DNA of 64,000 nt from UBA12481 sp012523435 (lineage in GTDB: Bacteria > Bacteroidota > Bacteroidia > Bacteroidales > UBA12481). The stretch is taken from contig JAQUCP010000007.1 in NCBI GenBank assembly GCA_028686135.1, positions 56,316 to 120,315 on the forward strand, read 5' to 3'. Below, in pieces: positions 37,587 to 44,581 of this stretch. Each line of letters begins with the position of its first letter. The stretch's first letter is position 1. Below the pieces are notes generated by a model. The model made no database searches. It was not told the origin of the DNA and saw nothing but the letters and a program-made list of their open reading frames with translations. The position numbers and the translations under genes are program-made.

Positions 37587-37616
37587 TTGTCCGATGGGCA
37601 AATATATATAATTTAA
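37587..37616 (+). promoter_or_regulatory. Possible Bacteroidetes-type promoter for osmC
   Basis: TTG (37587-37589), a 19-base gap, then TAATTTAA (about 37609-37616) approximates the Bacteroidetes -33 TTTG / -7 TAnnTTTG pair. It is a weak match, listed because of its position relative to the palindrome and the osmC start at 37628. Confidence 0.35.
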
Positions 37617-37627
37617 CCCCAAAAAAG

Positions 37628-38041
37628 ATGGAAAAGGAGATTTCAATTGAATGGAAAGGCAATATGGCCTTTGAAGCGAATGTTGATGGTTTCCGTGTGA
37701 TGATGGATGCTGTTCCTGAGGTTGGCGGTCAGGATTTAGGTCCGACCCCGAAGCCTTTACTGATGGCATCGTTGGGTGGTTGCACTGCGATGGATGTGAT
37801 TTCCATGCTGAAAAAGATGCGCCAGGAGGTAGAAACGATGAGTATCAAGTTGATCGGAACGCTAACGGAGGAGCATCCCAAGCACTACACAGCCATTCAT
37901 CTGGTGTATCAGTTTACCGGCAAGGACCTGGATCCGGATAAGCTACGTAAAGCAATTGATTTGTCACAGGATCGCTATTGCGGGGTGAGCGAAACCCTCC
38001 GAAAAGGCGTAAAGATCAGTTACGATGTTGAGGTAATCTGA
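37628..38041 (+). CDS. OsmC/Ohr family peroxiredoxin-like protein
   Basis: Removes organic or fatty-acid hydroperoxides using two cysteines. The 137-residue protein has the first Cys in LGGCTAMDVI (about residue 51) and the second in DRYCGVSETL (about 121), both conserved in OsmC/Ohr. The open frame extends upstream to 37511 inside the divergent Crp/Fnr gene, but ATG 37628 is the natural family start (MEKEISIEWKGNMAFEA). It sits opposite a Crp/Fnr regulator, suggesting redox- or stress-dependent control. It is nearer OsmC/YhfA type than Ohr; the substrate is not certain. Confidence 0.9.
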   Translation: MEKEISIEWKGNMAFEANVDGFRVMMDAVPEVGGQDLGPTPKPLLMASLGGCTAMDVISMLKKMRQEVETMSIKLIGTLTEEHPKHYTAIHLVYQFTGKDLDPDKLRKAIDLSQDRYCGVSETLRKGVKISYDVEVI

Positions 38042-38077
38042 TCTTAGAGTGCTTTTTAATTGATAATCAGTGCTTTA

Positions 38078-39097
38078 TTAAACAGTTGGTTCGAACTGTT
38101 TAAGGAATCGCACATCGTTTTCGAAGAGGAGGCGGATATCGCGGATGCCGTATTTGAGGAGGGCGATTCGTTCGATGCCCATTCCGAAGGCGAAACCGGT
38201 GTACTCTTGGCTATTGATTCCTACGCTATCCAGCACGTTAGGGTCCACCATTCCACAACCCAGAATTTCCAGCCATCCGGTGTGTTTACAGAGGGTACAG
38301 CCTTTGCCACCGCAGAGGGAGCAGGAGACGTCCATTTCGGCTGAGGGTTCGGTAAATGGGAAGTAGGAGGGGCGGAGGCGAATTTTGGTATCACGACCGA
38401 ACATTTCCTGAGCAAAAAAGAAAAGAGTCTGTCGCAGATCGGCGAATGAGACGTTCTTGTCGATGTAGAGGCCTTCCACCTGATGGAAGATGCAGTGTGA
38501 CCGGGCGGAGATGGCTTCATTACGGAAAACACGGCCCGGGCTGATGGTTCGGATGGGTGGTTTTTGATGTTCCATCACCCTGACTTGCACGGATGAGGTG
38601 TGGGTGCGGAGGAGAATATCCGGGTTTTGGTTGAGGAAGAAAGTATCCTGCATATCGCGCGCCGGGTGTTCGGGCGGGAAGTTGAGGGCGGAGAACACAT
38701 GCCAATCGTCCTCGATCTCCGGACCGGTAGAAATGACAAAGCCCAGCCGTTTAAAAATCTCACAGATCTGGTTTTTCACCATGGAAACTGGGTGGCGGGT
38801 TCCGCTGATCAGCGGTGATCCGGGCAGTGAATAATCAATTCCGGCATCAACCGTATGAGTTTTTTGAAGCGTATCGGACAGTGCTTTGATTTTTTCTAAT
38901 GCATTGTTTTTCAATACATTGAGTGGCTGGCCGAATAATCTTTTCTCTTGTGGGGGGATATTTTTAAACTCCTCGAACAGGAGGGTAATGGAGCCTTTTT
39001 TGCCGAAGAGGCTGATCCGGAACTCTTCGAGTTTAGCAGGATTATCGGTAGTAAATGATGCTACTTCGGCGGTTAGTTGGTTGATTCTATCGTTCAT
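38078..39097 (-). CDS. pheS: Phenylalanyl-tRNA synthetase alpha subunit
   Basis: The catalytic subunit of the (alpha-beta)2 PheRS; 339 residues, normal for a bacterial alpha chain. After a helical coiled-coil N-terminus comes the class II core: HPVSMVKNQICEIFKRLGF (motif 1 region), TISPGRVFRNEAISARSHCI (motif 2), and GMGIERIALLKYGIRDIR (motif 3). A Cys cluster (SCSLCGGKGCTLCKHTGWLE) follows motif 2, as in many PheS. It overlaps the cyclophilin gene upstream by 4 bases (ATGA). pheT is not in the window. Confidence 0.97.
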   Translation of the reverse strand: MNDRINQLTAEVASFTTDNPAKLEEFRISLFGKKGSITLLFEEFKNIPPQEKRLFGQPLNVLKNNALEKIKALSDTLQKTHTVDAGIDYSLPGSPLISGTRHPVSMVKNQICEIFKRLGFVISTGPEIEDDWHVFSALNFPPEHPARDMQDTFFLNQNPDILLRTHTSSVQVRVMEHQKPPIRTISPGRVFRNEAISARSHCIFHQVEGLYIDKNVSFADLRQTLFFFAQEMFGRDTKIRLRPSYFPFTEPSAEMDVSCSLCGGKGCTLCKHTGWLEILGCGMVDPNVLDSVGINSQEYTGFAFGMGIERIALLKYGIRDIRLLFENDVRFLKQFEPTV

Positions 39098-39756
39098 TTT
39101 AGGATGGTGATGGAGAGGATTTTGACATCATCGAGGGGTCGGTCGGAGCGATCGCGCTTAACCAGACCGATTTTTTCGGCTATTTCGACACCTTCAGTTA
39201 CTTCGCCGAACACGGTATAATTATAATCTAAGGGAGGGTATCCGCCGATGGTGGTATAGATTTGGCGCTGTTCGTCAGTGAATTTCGGGTGGGTATTGGT
39301 TGACTCCATCTGGTTCAGTTCATTGTTAGTCCAGACTTTTCCGGTGACGATATAGAACTGGGATCCAGACGATTCTTTTTTAGGGTTAGCCTGATCGCCA
39401 AGGCGTGCAGCAGCGAGGGCGCCTTTTTTGTGATACAGTTGAGGCCTGAACTCAGCCGGAACGGTATATCCTGGGTTTCCGGAGCCTAACCGATCGCCCG
39501 ATTTTGCGTTTTTAGAGTTTGGATCGCCTGCCTGGATCATAAACCCCGGAATCACCCGGTGGAACAGGATTCCATCGTAGAATTTCTTATTGATCAGTTC
39601 GATAAAATTATCCCGATGCATTGGGGTGTCGTCATAAAGAAGCAGCGTGATTTCGCCGAGGGATGTTTTCATCCTGACTTGAGTCTGCTGTGCCTGATTT
39701 TCGCTCATCATGCTGAATATTACCAGGGTTAGTACTAAGAATATGGTTTTTTTCAT
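39094..39756 (-). CDS. Cyclophilin-type peptidyl-prolyl cis-trans isomerase, exported
   Basis: A 220-residue periplasmic PPIase that accelerates proline isomerisation. A signal peptide (TIFLVLTLVIFSMMSENQAQ) precedes the cyclophilin barrel: DGILFHRVIPGFMIQAGDPN includes the catalytic Arg and Phe, then GALAAARLGDQANPKKESSG and SQFYIVTG, and the C-terminal FGEVTEGVEIAEKI. The catalytic Trp position is not evident, as in bacterial cyclophilins. It overlaps pheS by ATGA, a coupling not explained by function. Confidence 0.93.
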   Translation of the reverse strand: MKKTIFLVLTLVIFSMMSENQAQQTQVRMKTSLGEITLLLYDDTPMHRDNFIELINKKFYDGILFHRVIPGFMIQAGDPNSKNAKSGDRLGSGNPGYTVPAEFRPQLYHKKGALAAARLGDQANPKKESSGSQFYIVTGKVWTNNELNQMESTNTHPKFTDEQRQIYTTIGGYPPLDYNYTVFGEVTEGVEIAEKIGLVKRDRSDRPLDDVKILSITILK

Positions 39757-39816
39757 GGTGATATCAAATTAGCCTCGCAAGTTAGAAAAAATCGCCGTAT
39801 GCTGATTTTTGGCTGC

Positions 39817-39847
39817 TTGTTCGATTATTGAAAAAGTCGTAATATTG
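39817..39847 (+). promoter_or_regulatory. Bacteroidetes-type promoter for tRNA-Val
   Basis: TTG (39817-39819), a 20-base spacer and TAATATTG (39840-39847) match the -33/-7 promoter of Bacteroidetes (TTTG / TAnnTTTG; 7 of 8 positions in the -7 box). It lies 17 bases ahead of the mature tRNA 5' end, so transcription would begin a few bases before the tRNA. Confidence 0.6.
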
Positions 39848-39864
39848 CACCCCACACTCTTCTC

Positions 39865-39939
39865 GAGGCATTAGCTCAGTTGGTTTAGAGCGCTTGCTTG
39901 ACAGGCAAGAGGTCACAGGTTCGAATCCCGTATGCCTCA
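39865..39939 (+). tRNA. tRNA-Val (anticodon GAC)
   Basis: A full cloverleaf: acceptor GAGGCAT/ATGCCTC (7 bp, perfect) with discriminator A at 39939; D-stem GCTC/GAGC; anticodon stem CTTGC/GCAAG with loop TTGACAG, anticodon GAC at 39900-39902; T-loop TTCGAAT. The T-stem ACAGG/CCCGT has one A-C mismatch. The 3' CCA is not encoded. It is a monocistronic tRNA gene with its own promoter and terminator. Confidence 0.95.
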
Positions 39940-39948
39940 CAGAGTATC

Positions 39949-39985
39949 AACGACTTACAAGGTTAAACTGGTAGGTCGTTTTTTT
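39949..39985 (+). terminator. Rho-independent terminator after tRNA-Val
   Basis: AACGACTTAC (39949-39958) pairs with GTAGGTCGTT (39971-39980), a 10-bp stem with one T-G wobble and a 12-base loop, followed by an uninterrupted run of T to 39985. It ends at the stop codon of the convergent 407-residue gene. Confidence 0.85.
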
Positions 39986-41207
39986 ACGATCCCTTCCCAA
40001 ACCCCATTTTCCCGAACTTATCCGCAACCACATTATAAACATTTCTGGCCGTTTCGATATCGAGGCCGGCTTTGGCAGCGAGCTTTTCGATATCTGGTTC
40101 CAGGCCTGCGTTAAAGTCGGGTAGGATCAGGCTCATGAAGTAATTCAGGTTATCCAGCGATTCTTTTTCTTCCGGTGAGCTTTCAACATCGAACAGTTTA
40201 TCGTATTCAAACAATCGTATCTTTTTCCTGAAGATCTTTTCAGATGTGAGCAACATGGATAGGTTTACCCGAATGTCGGGTTCTTCTGAAAACTGAAAAC
40301 CGAATTGGTTGATGGCTTTCACTAGAGCCAGAAATCCGCGATCGGTGGAAGAGGTAAGCAATACCTTTTTTTTCTTTTCATCAACATAGATCTGAGAAAA
40401 ATGTGGATGACCACCCCATCTTTTCAGCGTTAAACGGTAAACCTCATGACTATACTCCGAGGTGAAGTTCTTTTTTAAGGTTGTAGTATCAACATGAACC
40501 CCTGGGTATTCCGCATAAACCTGTAGCATTCGGTCCTGCTTATGGACTGTGACCGGAATGGTTGCTCCGGTCAGTAACATCATGTAGGGTAGTGGATTCT
40601 TGTCGATACTCCTGACAATATCCTCTTCCGCTTCAATTCGGGGGTCGCGCTCGGTGGCGAAAAAGAAGATGTCATCGGGCTCGAAGCTTCTGTAAGCACC
40701 GATCGGGCCAAAACTCTGCCAGCATGCACCATTGAAGCTGATGAGGTTGAACCAGAGCGATACAGGCCTTTCTCTGAGATAATCGGAGGTTCCCGGGGAA
40801 TACAGCAGGAATTGTTCGCCTGTGAGAATATCTTCCATCTCGAAAAAATCGGAAGCCGGATTTTCAATGATGCTGCTGAAGCAAAACCGCCATGGCTGTC
40901 GGGCATGATGTTCCAGAAATTCCATCTCTGTTTGGCCAAGCTTCTTCAATTCAGCATGCGGGAGCATTTTCCTGATCAGGCCGCCTGACCTGAAGATCTG
41001 ATGGGCCAGATACTGAGCCTTCAACCGGTTAACCCACTCCTTTTCAAGTTCGCTGGTCACATGCCTGTACACGGCAAAGGCTTCAGTCATGGTGCGGTCT
41101 AAACGGTATTTTACAGCTGCATGGTACAAAAGAAAGTCGTCAATGACAGATTTCGAAATTCTACTGTTGGTTTCACAGACCTGGAGGATTGATTCAAAGT
41201 TTTTCAT
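39984..41207 (-). CDS. Protein of unknown function, 407 residues
   Basis: Not recognised. It is soluble-looking, with no signal peptide or membrane segment. An N-terminal helical region (about 1-100, rich in charged residues) precedes a mixed alpha/beta part with aromatic-rich segments (RQPWRFCFSSIIENPASDFF, about 103-122; SLWFNLISFNGACWQSFGPIG, about 150-170) and a Lys/Glu-rich C-terminus (LDIETARNVYNVVADKFGKM). The gene has ordinary base composition for the window and a good ATG. It is isolated: tRNA-Val ends at its 3' side, and a long AT-rich leader with a gene relic lies upstream. Confidence 0.75.
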   Translation of the reverse strand: MKNFESILQVCETNSRISKSVIDDFLLYHAAVKYRLDRTMTEAFAVYRHVTSELEKEWVNRLKAQYLAHQIFRSGGLIRKMLPHAELKKLGQTEMEFLEHHARQPWRFCFSSIIENPASDFFEMEDILTGEQFLLYSPGTSDYLRERPVSLWFNLISFNGACWQSFGPIGAYRSFEPDDIFFFATERDPRIEAEEDIVRSIDKNPLPYMMLLTGATIPVTVHKQDRMLQVYAEYPGVHVDTTTLKKNFTSEYSHEVYRLTLKRWGGHPHFSQIYVDEKKKKVLLTSSTDRGFLALVKAINQFGFQFSEEPDIRVNLSMLLTSEKIFRKKIRLFEYDKLFDVESSPEEKESLDNLNYFMSLILPDFNAGLEPDIEKLAAKAGLDIETARNVYNVVADKFGKMGFGKGS

Positions 41208-41424
41208 TGTTTACCCCTGTAAAAGTTTTCTTCCTTTTGATGTTAGCTTGTCTTTTTGGAGCTTGATTTTTGGTTAGCCCTAAAATGGTTAACAAAGTTG
41301 ATCCTTATCAATACCCAATTTTTCAGTGTTTTGCTAAAAAAAGCATTTTGGAGCAATTTTCAATCTAAATCTGCTTATAAATTATTAACAATCAGCTAAT
41401 TAATTGTTATTAAGAATCAACAAG
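41208..41424. other. AT-rich intergenic leader with no recognisable gene
   Basis: About 217 bases ahead of the 407-residue gene, strongly A+T-rich with scattered TTAATTA/TTATTAA motifs. It must hold the promoter for that gene (- strand). No convincing hairpin, riboswitch or RNA gene was seen. Confidence 0.5.
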
Positions 41425-41643
41425 TTAGTGCTTGATTATTTCCTGCTCCTTTTTTCTCCGATAAGGAACCAGAGTGGTATTAGGGGCAAAGGCGGTCAGT
41501 TTTTCTCCAAGGATGGATTCGATGTCCGGAATCACCATTTCAACCGGTTGTGCGCTCTGCAGAACCCAGCGGGTTTCAACCGGTTTCCTGATTAGGCCTG
41601 GATCATGGGAATCTTCAAATGGAATGTAAGCATGCGGTGGCTC
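41425..41643 (-). pseudogene. Relic of an AbiEii/AbiGii-type nucleotidyltransferase toxin gene
   Basis: Reading the - strand gives about 72 residues, from a stop at 41644-41646 to TAA at 41425, with no start. The peptide includes AYIPFEDSHDPGLIRKPV, then IPDIESILGEKLTAFAPNTT and VPYRRKKEQEIIKH. ILGDKLTAFAPNTTGIPY followed by K-x-EIIKQLFDIG is the well-known core of AbiEii-family toxins (nucleotidyltransferases of type IV toxin-antitoxin/abortive infection systems). The frame stops where the family normally continues, and the N-terminal catalytic half is missing. No antitoxin gene is next to it. It is therefore a decayed remnant. Confidence 0.75.
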
Positions 41644-41678
41644 TTATTTTATATCTTCATGATCTTATTTCGGCGCTT

Positions 41679-42476
41679 ATGAAATTCAAAACTTGGTTAC
41701 TCGTCCTACTGATGATTATGGCAAGAGGGGCCGCCGGGGCCCAGCCGGCAACCGACAGCAGTAGGATAGTCAGGGTGCTGACTTTCAATATTCTGCATGG
41801 GGCTACTCTAAAGGGTGATTTTAACCTGGAGGTGATCGCATCGGTTATCAGGAGTGCCAATCCGGATTTTGTGGCTCTTCAAGAGGTTGATTACATGACG
41901 AAGCGCGACGGAAAGCTCGATCTGGCAACGGAACTGGGGCAACGCACCCGGATGGTTGGCCTGTTTGGCAGAGCCATGTATTTCGATGGCGGGGAGTATG
42001 GGGTCGGGGTCTTGTCGCGATACACCCTCCTCTCCAGCCAGAATACAGGGCTGCCCTATACCCCTGGAAATGAGCCGCGTACTGCGCTCAGGGTCACTAC
42101 GGTGATGAGCTCCGGCGATACCATATCCTTTATCTCTACCCATCTCGATTACAAGCGCGACGACCGCGACCGGGTGGCTCAGGTGCGGAAGATCAACGAT
42201 ATGGTTTCGAAAAGCAGCTATCCGGCCATTCTGGCGGGCGACCTGAATTGCGAGCCGGGAAGTGCCCCGATTAAAATCCTGGGTGAATTATGGGGAAATT
42301 CTGATGATCCGGATCACATTCTCCCCACGTTCCCATCCGATAATCCAGTTGAAAAGATCGATTATGTGATGTTCTACCCGAAAAACAGATGGAAAGTGTT
42401 GGAAACAAAGGTTATTCAAGACAAAGTAGCATCGGATCACTGTGCTTATCTTTCAGTTATTCAGTTAATTAATTAG
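41679..42476 (+). CDS. Exported endonuclease/exonuclease/phosphatase family protein
   Basis: About 265 residues. A signal peptide (TWLLVLLMIMARGAAGAQ) is followed by the EEP fold: VRVLTFNILHG (about 33-43, Asn as metal ligand), DFVALQEVDYM (catalytic Glu), SFISTHLDYK (His), ILAGDLNCEPGS (Asp/Asn) and the C-terminal VASDHCAYLSVI (Asp-His pair). All catalytic residues are present. The substrate could be a nucleic acid, a phospholipid or an inositol phosphate. The open frame starts at 41619, but ATG 41679 gives the signal peptide and falls outside the toxin relic. Confidence 0.85.
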   Translation: MKFKTWLLVLLMIMARGAAGAQPATDSSRIVRVLTFNILHGATLKGDFNLEVIASVIRSANPDFVALQEVDYMTKRDGKLDLATELGQRTRMVGLFGRAMYFDGGEYGVGVLSRYTLLSSQNTGLPYTPGNEPRTALRVTTVMSSGDTISFISTHLDYKRDDRDRVAQVRKINDMVSKSSYPAILAGDLNCEPGSAPIKILGELWGNSDDPDHILPTFPSDNPVEKIDYVMFYPKNRWKVLETKVIQDKVASDHCAYLSVIQLIN

Positions 42477-42599
42477 TTGTTCAAGTTTTTGGGTGCCGGA
42501 AGCCAACACGTGTACCCCTTACCCAAAAAGTACCATCGGTTTAGGTGGCTCTTTTATTTGCTTTTTCTTACCTTCGGAGAAGAAACCAGCAGAACAAAT

Positions 42600-43325
42600 A
42601 TGAAAGCACCCGTTTTTCTCCTGATCATCGTGGCAGCAACCTGTTTTTCTTCCTGCTCGAAAGATCCACTCGATCGAGCTTCTGGCACTTTTACCGATTC
42701 ACGGGATAGCCATGTGTATAAAACCATCAAAATTGGTGACCAAACCTGGATGGCCGAAAACCTGGCTTACTTGCCTTTTGTGACTCCCATTACTACTTCA
42801 TCTAGAACCGAGCCCTGTATCTATGTCTATGGTTATCAGGGTGATGAATGGGCAGAAGCTAAGAATGTCGAAAGTTTTAACACCTACGGAGCCCTGTATA
42901 ATATCCAGGCAGCCCTGACACTCTGCCCTCCGGGTTGGCATCTGCCCAGTATGGACGAGTGGCGGGAAATGGCTGATTATCTTGTAGCTAACGGTTATAA
43001 TTACGACGGAACAGATAGCCTGTACAAAATTGCTAAAGCTTTGGCTTCAACATCCTACTGGGAGATATCAGACGTGGAGGGATCCCCAGGCTTTGAGCCC
43101 GAAAAGAACAATTCGTCCGGTTTATCACTCGAACCAGGTGGATATATGGCCTCCGCCGGAGCTTTTAAAAAGATGGGGACTGTGGGATACTGGTGGACTT
43201 CAACCTGTAGTGATGATTGGTATTACGGAATTCAACGAGTCACAAACACCAGTACCACAATCGGTTTTGGTACCGAAGGCTATACAGGTGGCGGCTGGAG
43301 CGTTAGGTGCGTTAAGGATCGATGA
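42600..43325 (+). CDS. FISUMP-domain lipoprotein
   Basis: A 241-residue predicted lipoprotein (FLLIIVAATCFSSCSKD, lipobox with Cys) with a Fibrobacter succinogenes major paralogous (FISUMP) domain: KTIKIGDQTWMAENLAY, then GALYN, CPPGWHLPSMDEWREM and a C-terminal GWSVRCVKD. This lectin-like fold of unknown role is common in surface proteins of Bacteroidetes and Fibrobacteres. The open frame begins at 42477, but ATG 42600 yields the signal. Its stop overlaps the MFS gene (ATGA), an odd pairing of a surface protein and an exporter. Confidence 0.88.
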   Translation: MKAPVFLLIIVAATCFSSCSKDPLDRASGTFTDSRDSHVYKTIKIGDQTWMAENLAYLPFVTPITTSSRTEPCIYVYGYQGDEWAEAKNVESFNTYGALYNIQAALTLCPPGWHLPSMDEWREMADYLVANGYNYDGTDSLYKIAKALASTSYWEISDVEGSPGFEPEKNNSSGLSLEPGGYMASAGAFKKMGTVGYWWTSTCSDDWYYGIQRVTNTSTTIGFGTEGYTGGGWSVRCVKDR

Positions 43326-44572
43326 CAGCCCAACCATTCCAAACCAAAACTTCCGCTTTTAATCGGAAAATCGTCCTGTTTTTGATCAGTCAGAATGTCT
43401 CCCTGTTCGGGTCTTCTGTGGTCGGATATGCAATTATCTGGTACATCACCCTGGAAACTTCATCCGGCACCTGGCTGATGCTCTCCACCATCTGCGCCCT
43501 GGTGCCCCAGGTCATCGTCTCCCTCTGGGGTGGAGTCCTTGCCGATCGTTACAACCGTAAGCATCTGATCATGCTCACCGATGCCTTCATCGCCTTGTCA
43601 ACTTTCGGTCTCGCGCTGGCCTTTTGGAGTGGTTTTAAACACCTGGAACTACTCCTCGCCGTTTCGGTGGTTAGATCCATCGGTGCCGGAATCCAAATCC
43701 CGGCTGTAGGTTCGATTTATCCACAACTTGTAGAAAGAGAGCACCTTACAAGGGTTCAAGGGGTGAGCCAAACGGTTAGCTCCGTTCTGATGCTGGCTTC
43801 ACCAGCCGTTGGCGGACTGGTTCTGGCAACCATGGATATCGCCTGGGCGTTTATGCTGGATGTGGTCACCGCTGCCGCCGCGATCGCCATCCTGGTGTTT
43901 ATCCGGGTGGATAAAGTGCTCCGAACCGATACCCCCGGCTCTGTCCTGAACGAAATCAGGCAGGGCATTGCCTATACATTCGGTAATCCTTACCTGAAAA
44001 GAATTGTCATCTGCTACGGGTTTGCTTTCTTTCTGATCACCCCGGCAGCAATCCTGACTCCCCTGTTGGTCGAAAGAAGCTTCGGTAGCGATGTGTGGTA
44101 TCTGACAGCCAACGAGATAGTCTGGAGTATAGGCTCCATCATCGGCGGGGTGTTCGTTTCCCTCATCGGCACCATCAAAAATAAAATCCGAACTATCGCA
44201 CTCTGCTTCCTGGCTTTTGGTATCACCTTTACCCTGCTGGGCATCGCTGGAGATTTTATTATCTATCTGATAATCATGGGTGCAGCAGGTTTCTTTTTAC
44301 CAATCATCGCTACCGCCGAAACCGTCTTCATCCAGGAAATCACCGAACCAGCCAAAATGGGCCGAGTGTTTTCTATCGTCCAAATCATCACCGCTGCCGC
44401 CATGCCACTGGCAATCCTGCTGTTTGGCCCATTGGCCGATGTGGTAACTATCGAGTTACTACTCATCATTTCAGGATTGCTGCTGGGCCTCGTGGGAGTG
44501 CTGTACTATCAGAGCCACCGAAAACTCAACCTTCATCCGGAACCGTACCAGGCAGAACAGCAGATTACCTGA
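43322..44572 (+). CDS. MFS efflux transporter (DHA3-like)
   Basis: A 416-residue inner-membrane protein with about 12 hydrophobic segments. The motif-A loop is visible as GGVLADRYNRKHLIML (between segments 2 and 3), typical of proton-driven drug exporters of the DHA3/MefA-like group (RxQGVSQTVSSVLMLASPAVGG in segment 5). The substrate is unknown; macrolide- or multidrug-type export is plausible only by family. It overlaps the FISUMP gene by ATGA and is convergent with the RND transporter gene, 9 bases away. Confidence 0.9.
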   Translation: MTAQPFQTKTSAFNRKIVLFLISQNVSLFGSSVVGYAIIWYITLETSSGTWLMLSTICALVPQVIVSLWGGVLADRYNRKHLIMLTDAFIALSTFGLALAFWSGFKHLELLLAVSVVRSIGAGIQIPAVGSIYPQLVEREHLTRVQGVSQTVSSVLMLASPAVGGLVLATMDIAWAFMLDVVTAAAAIAILVFIRVDKVLRTDTPGSVLNEIRQGIAYTFGNPYLKRIVICYGFAFFLITPAAILTPLLVERSFGSDVWYLTANEIVWSIGSIIGGVFVSLIGTIKNKIRTIALCFLAFGITFTLLGIAGDFIIYLIIMGAAGFFLPIIATAETVFIQEITEPAKMGRVFSIVQIITAAAMPLAILLFGPLADVVTIELLLIISGLLLGLVGVLYYQSHRKLNLHPEPYQAEQQIT

Positions 44573-44581
44573 GCTGCCCGG

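Noticed and set aside
41404..41595. A 63-residue + strand frame in the gap before the exported nuclease-like gene
   Set aside because: The opposite strand of the same bases encodes recognisable AbiEii-family sequence; the + frame has no features.
42507..42514. A CACGTG core upstream of the FISUMP gene (and another near 13892) as further parS sites
   Set aside because: The flanking bases do not form the TGTTCC/GGAACA arms; only the six-base core agrees.
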